Assembly (NCBI GenBank): GCA_963978895.1
Contig: OZ022247.1
Coordinates: forward strand, 18,457,637-18,521,636
DNA: 64,000 bases
From: Erpobdella octoculata
Lineage: Eukaryota; Annelida; Clitellata; Hirudinida; Erpobdellidae
Direction: 5' to 3'
Part shown: positions 48,730 through 58,452 of the stretch, in pieces
Numbering within the stretch: position 1 is the stretch's first letter
Layout: every line of letters starts with the position of its first letter
The notes under the pieces: generated by a model
What the model was told of the DNA's origin: nothing
The model's input: only the letters and a program-made list of their open reading frames with translations
Databases searched by the model: none
Translations under genes and position numbers: made by a program

Positions 48730-51700
48730 GCGGCAGGAACTACGAATAAAACGGCGACAGCCCTTGTCCTCTGCTCCTCTCTTTACGCCAGATCCCATGT
48801 CGAATCTCTCTCTCCTCATCGGCCTTTTTAACGCATGTTTTGACAGCTGCACGCCAGCCAGAGCTGTCAGAAGTCGCGACCTCAAGGACTGATGTTGCAC
48901 GACCTCAGATCCCTCTTGCAGACATTTTTGTAGCGCAGGAGGGGTCTTCCGGTCAAACGCGTTCTTGTGGCTAGTTCATCATAAAGGATATCCTTTGGGA
49001 AGCAACCATAATCCATTCTGCAGATGTGTTCTAGCCAGCGCAGACGTCTTTAACAGAGGATAGAAAACATGCTTAACATCCCTGCCTTGGTGAGAACGTC
49101 CGCGTTAGAGACATGGTCCCGCCAGGTGATGTCAAGAAGTCGTCTGAGGTTGCGCAAATGAAAGACGTTCAGTCTCCTCTCTTGACGCGCGTACAGGGTC
49201 CAGGTCTCGCTGCCATTCAAAACAGTGCCTAGCACACATGCCGTACATCTCCATCCTCGTCCCGATGGTCAGCATAGGATTGTCCCACTAGCGTTTCGCG
49301 AGGCGGGCCATGGCAGTTGCTCCCCTGCCTATCCTCACGTTGAGCTCGGCATTCATGGACAGGTTGCTCGTGATACTGGAGCCGAGGCACGTAAACTTGT
49401 CCACCACGTCCAGGATGTGTTCACCGATGGAGATTTTGAGAACGGAGCTGACATCCTGACTCATGACCTGGGTTTTCTTCAGGCTGATGGTGAGCCCAAA
49501 CTTAGTGCATGCCACAGCGAAACGAGTGATGAGTCGCTATAGAGCGGCTTCAGAATGGGTAGTGTCGGCAAAAAAATCGCACCCTGGTCTTTGCTCTGAG
49601 GTGAACGAGGCTAAAGAGGTTCCCGTCGCTCCGTGAATGTAGGTAGATGCCATCTTCGCATCCGGTGAATGCGTAACTCAGTAACAAGGAAGAAAAATGC
49701 CGAAAAGTGTTGGGGCTAAAACACGTCCTTGTTTCACGCCGCTTTTGATTGGAAAAAGTTCTGATGATACCTCATCGTACTGAACTGTTCCAGCCATGCC
49801 TTCATGAAACGACTCAACCACCCTTAAAAATTTGGGAAAGCATCTTATTCTCTCAAGAAAGGCAAACAGACCAGACCGGCTGACCAAGTCGAAAACTTTT
49901 GTCAGGTCAATGAAGGCGCTGCTCACAACATTTCTACTGCAGCTGTCTGAGGGAAAACACCATGTCAATGGTCGAACGCCCTGCCCGAAACCCACACTGT
50001 GACTCGGGGTATATACGGTCAGCAAGTACCTGCAGGAAATTGAAAACTACTTTAGTGAAGGCCTTACCCACAGTGCTGGGAAGAGAAATCCCGCGGTAGT
50101 TAATATAGTCACTGCGGTCGCCTTTATTCTAATAGAGCGTGACAATCCTCGTATCGCGCATGTCCTGAGGTATTGTTCCTTCCTCTCAGCACTAAAACAA
50201 AAGCATATGGAGCTGTCTAAGAAAGGGACCCTCTTTAGCAGCCTTTACAATCTCCGGTATAATTCCATCTCTGCCCGGCGCCTTCCCGCAACAAATCAAA
50301 TCTATCGCCTTGCTCAGCTCTTCGATGGTGATTGGCGAGTCAAGCTGCTCCATGAGAAGCAGCGGTGTGGTGCCTCTAAAAGCGGCGTCAGTGACGGCAT
50401 TTTCATTTGAGTACAGCTCTTCGGAGTGCTTGACCAATCTCTTCATCTGCATGACACGGTACTTGATGATCTCGCCTGAGAGAGACCCGAGAGGTGCAAC
50501 TTTGATAACGTTTGGTCCAAAGACCTTCTTTATTTTCTGGTACATTGCACGAGTGTTTCCACAGCTAGCAGAGGTCTGGATGTCTCGGCATGGATGCCAG
50601 TAATCATTGGCGCATCTGCGGGACACTCTTTTGAGGTTATTTCGGGCTTCTCTGTTGGCATCCAGTGTTTTTTCGCAAAGCTTTCTCTTGTACTCAGAGA
50701 GAGCCGCGCCTTTAGCATTTATGACAGGTTCCAGCTTTTCAATTCCAGTCTTCACTTTTTCTGGTTTTTTTTCAGAAAATTTCTGAGGCGGCCGTGTACA
50801 CAACATCGCAAATGAAGTTCCAGCGCTGTCCACAGGGCAGACTTCCAGGGCCTTGTCTATGATATTAGAAAAGCGCCTGCGTAGCTAAGACTTTGAGATC
50901 CCGGCAGTGTCAATGCGAGACCGGCCTTTTTGTCTTAAACAGCTGCTAACCAATGAGTGGTTAGTGTCGCAGTCGGCACTGTGGTAGCTGCCCGTGAAAA
51001 GCACGCAATTCAGCAATGATCTTCTAGTAAAGACAAAGTCTGGCTGATGCCAGTGCCTCGACCTGGGATGTTACCAAAACACTCTGTGGAGGGGTTTACT
51101 AAAAAAAAAAAGTGTTAGTGATGGCAAGCCCATGAAAGGAACAAAGCTAAAGCAGTCGCTGCTTATTTTCGTTGAGCCCTCCGGCACCAAAGTGTTCAAT
51201 GCAAAGTGGCCAAGACGCGTGGTCTGCACCCACGTGGGCATTGAAGTCTCCAAGTAAGAAACGGTTCTCTCTCCGGGATCTCCGTGATCTTTGCCTCGAG
51301 CTCTTCATAAAACACATTCTTAGCCTCAGCCGTGGAGGAGAGTGTAGGTGCATACACGCTGAAGTGGTGTGTAGGTCCGCAAGAGATAGTAAGGTGGAGT
51401 GAGAGGATACGCTCGGTTCTCTGGGAAGGACGCTCAACCGACGACGAAAGAGAGTTACAGACTGCGAAACCAACCCCGTACAGTCGGTGCTCATCTGAAC
51501 CCAGACCCTGCCAAAAGAAAGTGTAATTTTTCTCTTTGAAACTACCACTAGATGCAAGCCGCGTTTCCTGAAGGGCGGCGATGTCAATTTTTTTCTTGGC
51601 CAGCTCACGATGAATGATGGCGGGTTTCCTGACGTCGCCAATTTTTTGAATGTCGTCAGAGAGGCAAGTACACATTGTTCTGACGTTCCAGGTTACCATT

Positions 51701-52280
51701 CGCATAACTGGGTTTTTATTAGATTTTGATATTTGCCTGGTGCTCAGTTTAACAACAAGCCTGTCGATTTTGTCTGAGCTTCACACACCCGATGAAACAA
51801 GCAAGTTTTGGGGGGGGGGGGTAGTACCTTATTGCCCGGAGGCTGACCGGGTTGGGTGGGCGGTAACTTTCCAATGGAGTTAGAAAAACTCCTCCCACAG
51901 TCGAGAACAGCCCTTAGCGCCCAGCTCTACGCCAATTGAGCCTGGGCTTATAACAGGTAACTGCTGCTCTCCGTGTTGGTCCCGCGCTGAGACAGCGTGG
52001 CTGGAGTGATCTCTCCGGGTGCAAGCTTGAGCAAGTTTTGTGGAGATCCTGGGGTGCCCAGAACTAGGGTCCCCCTCTCGGCTTTGCTAGCAGAGTCCGG
52101 CAGAAAGGCAAGCCGATACGGCCGGTGCCAGTTCAGCTGCAGGAGGTGCCAGAAAGCATCGCAATGCTCGTCCAACTGCCTTATGTGCTCCGAACCTGAT
52201 TTTTAGTCTGGGGTTACTCCCATAGCCTTTGACCATCCAAGACCAGCCTGCAAGGCGACAGAAAACTTGTGGAAGGCGGG
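48730..52280 (-). pseudogene. RTE-like LINE, decayed (EN-RT)
   Basis: Minus strand, 5' part on the right. Endonuclease start at about 51705 (MRMVTWNVRTMC, DIAALQETRLASSG); linker and RT N-terminus at 50833-50192 (KAPGRDGIIPEIVKA); RT core at 50130-49680 (YPESQCGFRAGR, GVKQGRVLAPTLFG); thumb/C-terminal part at 49515-49288 (FGLTISLKKTQVMSQ, VVDKFTCLGSSIT) and 49235-48750 (NGSETWTLYARQERRLNVFH). Frames shift several times and a short deletion removes the catalytic FADD context (only FFADT remains), so it cannot be active. The 5' untranslated part continues to the right of the inserted gypsy element. Clade call is from recalled motif pattern. Confidence 0.75.
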
Positions 52281-52478
52281 TGTTGTGATGTTTATTTGTT
52301 TAGAAATCAAGTATTGATTTACAGAATGTAACTGGATTTAGAATTCTTATAACTAGCAAGTAAAAACATTAACTAATTTATATCCTTTGTACCCGGGACC
52401 TTCCCTTCAGGGAAATAGGTTATTGATATTAATTTATATACACATACATATATATATATACATATATATATATATCAC

Positions 52479-52511
<33 letters not shown>

Positions 52512-52554
52512 CATACAAACACATACATACATACATATATATATATATATAACA
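52281..52554 (-). repeat. 3' LTR of the gypsy element
   Basis: 274 bp, TGTTGTGATG...TATAACA on plus. Ends in a (TA)n/(CATA)n-rich half. Confidence 0.9.
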
Positions 52555-52567
52555 CCTCCCTCCTAAG

Positions 52568-55500
52568 CTAGACACCGCTGGTGTATGACTTGCTTTGGTG
52601 ATTTATTACAAGTCGAGATGGAGCGTGTCGTTGTCTATCAGATCGCCTCAGTTGTAATGATGACGGTGAACGTGGTATTACTGATTCTGAGTTTTCAGTA
52701 GAAGGGAATGGCGTTGCTGCAAAGTCCTGTGTAGGCTGTTCTGGTTGGTGTTCGGTGCCTAGCTGAAAACGAACAGATTTTTTAAAACGGTCTGAATCCT
52801 GACCTTTCAGAATGCCTCTCTTTGTGTTAATGTTCTTTTCCATTGTTTGACCAGGTTCGGCAGTTGTGGCATTTTCTCCTTGTCTTGTATTCTGATAAGG
52901 TAAGTCAAATGTTTCGAGTAGTGTTGTTGTAAACTTCGATTCTTGACGTGGGCGTAACTGGTTGATGTGGCGCTTCCAGACCATTCCTTTTACGATAGTA
53001 TCGTACAGAACTCTTCCCCTTCTACGGACAATCTGTCCTGGTATCCACGTCACAGGTCCCGGTCGATAATCGCGAACGAACACTAATTCACCGTTTTGGA
53101 ACTGTCGAGGTCGTGCCCCATGATGGCGGTTGAACTGTTTCTCCATGTCATTTGATCGAGGTGTTGAATGTTTGATGTTTTTCGGATGTAATTCGCTTAA
53201 TACCGAACGTAATTGTCTGCCTAGGAAATTTTCCGCTGGAGAGAAACCGTTCGGCGATGAAGCGCAGGGAGTGGTTCTGTAGCTGAATAAAAATGTTTGA
53301 AGAGATTCTTTGTAAGTTCCGTCATTTCTTAATTTAATCAAAGCTCTTTTGAAAGTGTCTACAAATCGTTCGGCCTGGCCATTGGATTGTGGGTGAAATG
53401 GTGGTGATCTCACGTGTTTGATCGCGTTATCTTCACAGTATTCCTGAAAAACAGTTGAGGTGAATTGTGTGCCGTTGTCACTGACAATTGTTTCAGGCAA
53501 TCCAAATTGTGCAAAGATCCGCTGGAGTGCATTTATCGTGCTGGATGTGGTACTGTTTGCCATCTCTATTATTTCTGGCCATTTTGAGAACGCATCTACT
53601 ACTACGAGATACATTTTTCCATGGAGCGGTCCAGCATAATCGATGTGAATTCGACTCCAGGGTTTGGTTTCTTTTGGCCATGAACATAAAGTGTGTTTTA
53701 TGGGTGATTTAGCTGCTTGTTGGCATGAAGAACAGCTGCGTGTCCAGTTTTCTATGTCTTTATCAATGCCGCTCCAATAAACGTGTTCTCGAGCAATTAT
53801 CTTCATTCGAGTAATACCCGGGTGGCCTTTGTGAAGCATTTGAAGTACTCGTTTTTGCAAAACCTGAGGGATGATTATTCGAGAACCAAAGAATAAACAG
53901 TCTTCATGTATCGTTATTTCTTTTTTTAAGAGTTCGAGTTTGCTGGTTTTCAGTGCTTTGTTTTCGTTCCACTTTCCTGTTTTGACATATTGGAGAAGGG
54001 GATTTAACTCATTGTCTGTTTTTGTTGCGTCACAGATTTCTTTATTTGAGACTGGAAGTTGTTTGACGGCATTGATATACAGGGAGTTTATATCTTGATT
54101 GATAGTTGCTATCAATGTGTCTTCTTCTGATGTTTTATGTGGACCTATAAGGCGCGAAAGTGTGTCAGCTTGTCCAAAGGACGTGGTTCTGCAGTATTCA
54201 ATTTTGAAATCATAAGCAAGCAGTGTTAGAGCCCAGCGTTGGAGTCTGTTTGCTGTATATGATGGTATGTCTTTTTTATTGCCAAAAATGGCAAGCAGAG
54301 GTTGATGGTCTGTTAATAGAGTAAAGTGGCGTCCATAAATATAACGGTGAAACTTTCTGACCGCGAAAACTAGTGCTAGACCTTCTTTTTCTATTTGCCC
54401 ATATTTCTTTTCTGCTGGAGTGAGAGCTCTACTAGCGTGTGCAATTGCCTTTTCTGTTCCATCACTATATCTGTGTGATATCACTGCTCCAATGCCGTAT
54501 TCTGATGCGTCGGCTGCAACTACAATTGGTTGGTTGGGGTTGTAATGGGTTAACAGAAGGTCGGATAATAAAATTTTTTTAGTTTCGTCAAATGCCCATT
54601 GACAGCTTTCAGACCACTGGAACACAGTGTCTTTTTTTAAAAGGGCGTCTAGTGGTGCTCTTAGATTTCTCATGCGTGGTACAAATGAGCTGTAATAGCT
54701 GATCAGCCCAAGAAAAGTACGGACCTGTCCAACATCTTTGGGTGGAGGCATATGAATTATTGCATCGATTTTTTTGGGGTCGGGACGACGGCCTGCAGCT
54801 GATATTACATTTCCCAAGTACGTGATTTCCGTCATTAACAAGTGGCATTTTTCAATTCTAATCCGGAAGCCATAATTTAAAATTCGGTCAAATAGAGCCT
54901 CTAAGTTCGTGTTGTGTTCTTCTAATGTCCGTCCCGTGACGATGACATCATCTAAATAGGCGGCAACGCCATCTAGACTAGTAATCATAGTGTCTATGAT
55001 TTGTTGAAAAATACCTGGTGCTGATTTCACACCAAATGGTAGACGGTTATAACGAAACAAACCTTTATGAGTGTTGATTGTTAAGAGCTCTTTACATTCT
55101 TCCGTCACTTCTACTTGATGGTATGCTTCTGCAAAATCTATTTGGGAGAAAACTGTCCCTCCATTTAATTTTGTGAAAACGTCATCCATGGTAGGTAATG
55201 GGTGTCTATGGAGCATCAGTGAGTCATTTAAGCCCGTTGAAAAATCTGCACAAAGTCGGATGGAGCCGTTTGCTTTACGGACAGCAACTATGGGTGCTGC
55301 CCACTGAGAGTGATCCACGGGAGAGATTATTCCTTCTTTTAGTAACCGGTTAATTTCGCTATCCAATTGTTCTAAAGCGGCATGAGGAACAGGGCGTTTC
55401 TTTCTAAATATGGGTTGTGCGCCGGGTTTAAGCTGTAAGGAAGCTGAAACTTTTGTGCACAGTCCTAGTTCCTGTCGGAACACATCAGCGTATTTGTGTT

Positions 55501-56377
55501 TTAATTTGTTTGTAATGGCTGTGCGTTCCGCGTCTGTGTTGAAGCTCCGTATTTCCATGACAGAATAGTTTTCTAACAGTTCTTTAAAGTCAGGAAGTTG
55601 TTTTATCCATGGCATTCCCATGAGGTCGTTTGAATCTGTGACGTAAACAGTACCCCGACCATGGTACTTTTGACCTGATTTATTTGCAACGGTAAATTTT
55701 GTCTCAAACATTCCTTCGGTCTTCACGGGTTGACCATTTGCTGCGCTTAAATTTGCCGTCGCTGTGGTAAGATTGGGGCGACCGATGGCTATCCATGTTG
55801 GACGAGAGATGAGAGTCACTTCGGCTCCTGTATCTAACCGAAGTTGAATCGGTCTATCGTTGATGATGACTTCAATGTACTGTTTGATTTCATTTCCGTT
55901 GTCTACTCGGTTAATAAATCGGTCTTGTCTTGAAGCACTCTTTTCTCTGTGTGTAAAAGAATTTTGTCTCCAGTTTGGATGATCCCGTGATACAAATTTT
56001 CGTGATTTGCGAAAATCTGGAGAACTCGTCGGTCTAACGTTAGGACACTCTCGTTTCCAATGTGGTCCGCCACAAATGGGACATGGTGTTTTTGGCTCTG
56101 CTTGATGTCGTGGTGACAATGGCTTTCGGTGAGGTGAGCTGTATCTGTTAATGGCCTGAATTTCTACATCCGGTCTTTCGATTGTTTTAGTATCATCCAG
56201 TGTAGTCTTAAGTCGTTCAGACTCTGCTATTAATTCAATGACTGTAATAGGTTTTTCGCTATTTTCGCTATCCAACATGCGTAACAGCCTGGAACGTATC
56301 TCGACATGTTCTTGTGCCTGAAGTCCTGCTACATATTGGACACACTTATGTGTCTCGTCTCGCGTCTTAAAACACAT
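52568..56377 (-). CDS. Gypsy pol (with gag C-terminal part)
   Basis: 1269 codons without a stop. Order: gag C-terminus with a zinc knuckle (CPICGGPHWKREC, about residue 100; one residue shorter than the usual CX2CX4HX4C), aspartic protease (RLDTGAEV, about 180), reverse transcriptase with YLDD at about 473, RNase H (ADASEYGIG, LTDHQPL), integrase with its HHCC finger (HKGHPG...CSSC) and D,D,E core (IDYAG at about 911, SDNGTQ at about 966, GQAERF at about 1002) and a C-terminal GPY-like module. All catalytic residues are present. The apparent ATG start lies in a small insertion; before that insertion gag and pol were one frame. Mag-like/K02A2.6-like group by impression. Confidence 0.93.
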   Translation of the reverse strand: MCFKTRDETHKCVQYVAGLQAQEHVEIRSRLLRMLDSENSEKPITVIELIAESERLKTTLDDTKTIERPDVEIQAINRYSSPHRKPLSPRHQAEPKTPCPICGGPHWKRECPNVRPTSSPDFRKSRKFVSRDHPNWRQNSFTHREKSASRQDRFINRVDNGNEIKQYIEVIINDRPIQLRLDTGAEVTLISRPTWIAIGRPNLTTATANLSAANGQPVKTEGMFETKFTVANKSGQKYHGRGTVYVTDSNDLMGMPWIKQLPDFKELLENYSVMEIRSFNTDAERTAITNKLKHKYADVFRQELGLCTKVSASLQLKPGAQPIFRKKRPVPHAALEQLDSEINRLLKEGIISPVDHSQWAAPIVAVRKANGSIRLCADFSTGLNDSLMLHRHPLPTMDDVFTKLNGGTVFSQIDFAEAYHQVEVTEECKELLTINTHKGLFRYNRLPFGVKSAPGIFQQIIDTMITSLDGVAAYLDDVIVTGRTLEEHNTNLEALFDRILNYGFRIRIEKCHLLMTEITYLGNVISAAGRRPDPKKIDAIIHMPPPKDVGQVRTFLGLISYYSSFVPRMRNLRAPLDALLKKDTVFQWSESCQWAFDETKKILLSDLLLTHYNPNQPIVVAADASEYGIGAVISHRYSDGTEKAIAHASRALTPAEKKYGQIEKEGLALVFAVRKFHRYIYGRHFTLLTDHQPLLAIFGNKKDIPSYTANRLQRWALTLLAYDFKIEYCRTTSFGQADTLSRLIGPHKTSEEDTLIATINQDINSLYINAVKQLPVSNKEICDATKTDNELNPLLQYVKTGKWNENKALKTSKLELLKKEITIHEDCLFFGSRIIIPQVLQKRVLQMLHKGHPGITRMKIIAREHVYWSGIDKDIENWTRSCSSCQQAAKSPIKHTLCSWPKETKPWSRIHIDYAGPLHGKMYLVVVDAFSKWPEIIEMANSTTSSTINALQRIFAQFGLPETIVSDNGTQFTSTVFQEYCEDNAIKHVRSPPFHPQSNGQAERFVDTFKRALIKLRNDGTYKESLQTFLFSYRTTPCASSPNGFSPAENFLGRQLRSVLSELHPKNIKHSTPRSNDMEKQFNRHHGARPRQFQNGELVFVRDYRPGPVTWIPGQIVRRRGRVLYDTIVKGMVWKRHINQLRPRQESKFTTTLLETFDLPYQNTRQGENATTAEPGQTMEKNINTKRGILKGQDSDRFKKSVRFQLGTEHQPEQPTQDFAATPFPSTENSESVIPRSPSSLQLRRSDRQRHAPSRLVINHQSKSYTSGV

Positions 56378-56396
56378 GGTGTAAAAGACTATAAAC

Positions 56397-56434
<38 letters not shown>
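56361..56434 (+). mobile_element. Tiny poly(A)-tailed retro-insertion in gag
   Basis: About 39 bp of unique sequence (CGCGTCTTAAAACACATGGT...) followed by about 35 A. Direct repeats GTGTCTCGTCT lie at 56350-56360 and 56435-56445. The poly(A) tail plus target duplication indicate LINE-type target-primed integration of a short RNA. The insertion with its duplication is 85 bp, so it breaks the gag-pol frame. Confidence 0.8.
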
Positions 56435-56436
<2 letters not shown>

Positions 56437-57026
56437 GTCTCGTCTGACATTCCTCGAAGCTCTGCTGCCTCCGCAGCAGCAATGATCTTATTTCCATAAG
56501 TGTTAAAATCACTCCCTGATGTACAAATTATTCGACTAAAGTCAAACCTTCGTCGAAAGAGACTTTTCTTAGGGCCAAATAGTTGTTCAAGGGTTGTGGT
56601 GGTTTCTTCCCAACCAATGTCGCTGGGAAGCCGTGGAGAAATTCTGGTAGAAAAAACTGCATAAGTGTGGTTGTCCAATAGAGTTCGAAGAAGTTCAGTC
56701 TTTGACTCTTCTGGAAGATGTCTTTCGTGACCTTTGACAGTGTCTTCAAAACGTCTGAGCCACAGACTGAAAAATCGTCCTTCCTCTGGTTCGTAGGAAA
56801 ACTTTTCCACTCTCTGACGTAGTCGATCAAAAAGTGTTTCTTTTGACTCTGTTTTTTTTTCTTTTTGGGACTCTATAAATTCTAACAGTTTCTTTTCTTT
56901 TTCTGAATTTTCTTTCATTAGCTTTAGGAATCTTTCTTCGCTCTTTTCCATCTGCATCCTGTGTCTCTCTTCGCTTTTTTCCATCTGCATCTGAAAAAGT
57001 TCAAATATCTTTTGAATATCTGCCAT
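56435..57026 (-). CDS. Gypsy gag, N-terminal part
   Basis: Starts MADIQKIFELFQMQMEKSEE; a coiled-coil-rich N-terminus with repeated QMEKSEER, then a capsid-like region (FDRLRQRVEKFSYEPEEGRF, SLWLRRFEDTV). It runs into a poly-T stretch at 56434-56401 (poly-Phe) and is separated from pol by the insertion described separately. Confidence 0.85.
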
Positions 57027-57059
57027 TGCGTGATTTTATTCCTATCCTTCGTCGCCAAT

Positions 57060-57297
57060 TGTTGTGATGTTTATTTGTTTAGAAATCAAGTATTGATTTA
57101 CAGAATGTAACTGGATTTAGAATTCTTATAACTAGCAAGTAAAAACATTAACTAATTTATATCCTTTGTACCCGGGACCTTCCCTTCAGGGAAATAGGTT
57201 ATTGATATTAATTTATATACACATACATATATATATATATATACATATATATATATCACATATATATATATACATATATATATATACATACAAACAC

Positions 57298-57351
<54 letters not shown>

Positions 57352-57353
57352 CA
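57060..57353 (-). repeat. 5' LTR of the gypsy element
   Basis: 294 bp, matching the other LTR except for a longer TA tract. Confidence 0.9.
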
Positions 57354-57690
57354 GCGGGGTTGTCTACTTCCCGTGTTGATGCCTAACATCGCCCAACAAA
57401 CCCAAAAGGGTCAATGCGGACTATAGTTGTCCCGGTTTGAAATCAGAGTTTTCCTTCTCTTAGACAGACCACCTAAAAAAGTTACGCGAGCTCTGTCTGC
57501 CCCGGTTTGAAATCAGAGTAAGCCGTTCTCCTAGATACTGTCGGTCCACGGCTTCTTATTCTGTATTATTCGGCGCAACCCTCTACAAGGGCTTCCCCCA
57601 TCCGCCACCTGGTGGACGAGCCATGCCAAAGTATCCCAGCACAGGCTATTCTAGATCTTGAGCTCAATGACGCATTTCTAATAATGGGGG
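57354..57690 (-). mobile_element. 5' part of the RTE-like LINE, beyond the gypsy insertion
   Basis: GC-richer sequence (CCCGGTTTGAAATCAGAGT twice, CCGCCACCTGGTGGACGAGC) that continues the LINE 5' untranslated region across the GCGGG duplication. No open frame of note. Confidence 0.55.
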
Positions 57691-57987
57691 AGACCGAGGG
57701 GATTTGAAACAAAGGTGAGTTGAAACAGTAGCGATTTCTCGGAATTTAAAACCGTTAACGAGCTAGCAACATCGGTTTTCAACCACTTTTCTCCATCTGT
57801 TGACGTGTCAGTTTGCTTCGGTGGCGTAAAGTGACGCGGTTGTGAAGTTCTGCGTGTCATGTGACAAAAATCGTGAAAAATAAGTTTTTAACGTTTTTTT
57901 ACGATGCCTGTACTTTGTCAAAGGTTTTGTATTTTAGTTAAAATTATATATATTTCGAAAACTCATTAGCTACAGATTTATTATATA
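57691..57987. other. Unidentified sequence
   Basis: Starts GGGGGAGACCGAGGGGATTT and becomes AT-rich. Possibly the end of another DNA transposon. No open frame recognised. Confidence 0.3.
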
Positions 57988-58425
57988 CTAGCGGGGTACC
58001 CGGCGTTGCCTGGGATTTTTAGAGATTTTTCTAATGCTTAGCTCTCTCGCTCCGTTTCTTTCCCGCTTGCTCTCCCGTTCCCGGTCGTTTTCTTGCTTCT
58101 GGTCAGTTTCTCGCTCCCGGTAGCTTTCCCGCTTCCGGTAGCTTTCCCGCTCCCGGTCACTTTTTCCCGCTTGCTCTTTTGATCTCGGTCGCTTTTCCGC
58201 TCGCTCTTTTGATCTCGGTCGCTTTTCCGTTCCTGTTTCCGCTCATTTATGTATATGTATGTGTATATGTATATACATATATTTAGTTCCCGCTCACTTT
58301 CCCGTTCCGCTCCGCTCATTTTGTGACCGATTTTAATTTTTTTCACTTAAACTTTCTTCCAATAACTCTCAAGCTTGTGTAAAAATTTTATTACGATCGG
58401 ATGAAAGGTGTCGCAATGCATAAGT
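57988..58425 (-). mobile_element. Family-A element, minus-oriented
   Basis: CTAG at 57988 with the hairpin ACCCGGCGTTGCCTGGG (one mismatch), short CCCGCTCCCGGTC-type minisatellites, then the 5' domain (CATTTTGTGACCGATTTT, ATTACGATCGGATGAAAG). The extreme 5' end is diverged. Confidence 0.7.
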
Positions 58426-58452
58426 TACACACACACATAATCTTATTATTTA

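Larger units (their letters stand above)
52281..57353 (-). mobile_element. Ty3/gypsy LTR retrotransposon
   Basis: Two LTRs bound a minus-strand gag-pol region. Exact 5-bp direct repeats GCGGG at 52276-52280 and 57354-57358 are the target duplication, in the 5' part of the LINE. LTRs start TG and end CA and differ almost only in their (TA)n stretch, so insertion is recent. A probable primer-binding site beginning TGG lies next to the 5' LTR (about 57045-57057) and a purine tract AGGAGGGAGG next to the 3' LTR (52555-52564). No envelope gene. Confidence 0.95.

Noticed and set aside
49225..51883. Plus-strand open frames opposite the LINE
   Set aside because: Antisense shadows; the endonuclease and RT motifs are on the minus strand.
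53488..54098. Plus-strand open frames opposite gypsy pol
   Set aside because: Antisense shadows of an intact, motif-rich minus-strand reading frame.
56367..56434. Poly-Phe C-terminus of gag
   Set aside because: It is the reverse strand of the poly(A) tail of a small insertion, not part of the original protein.
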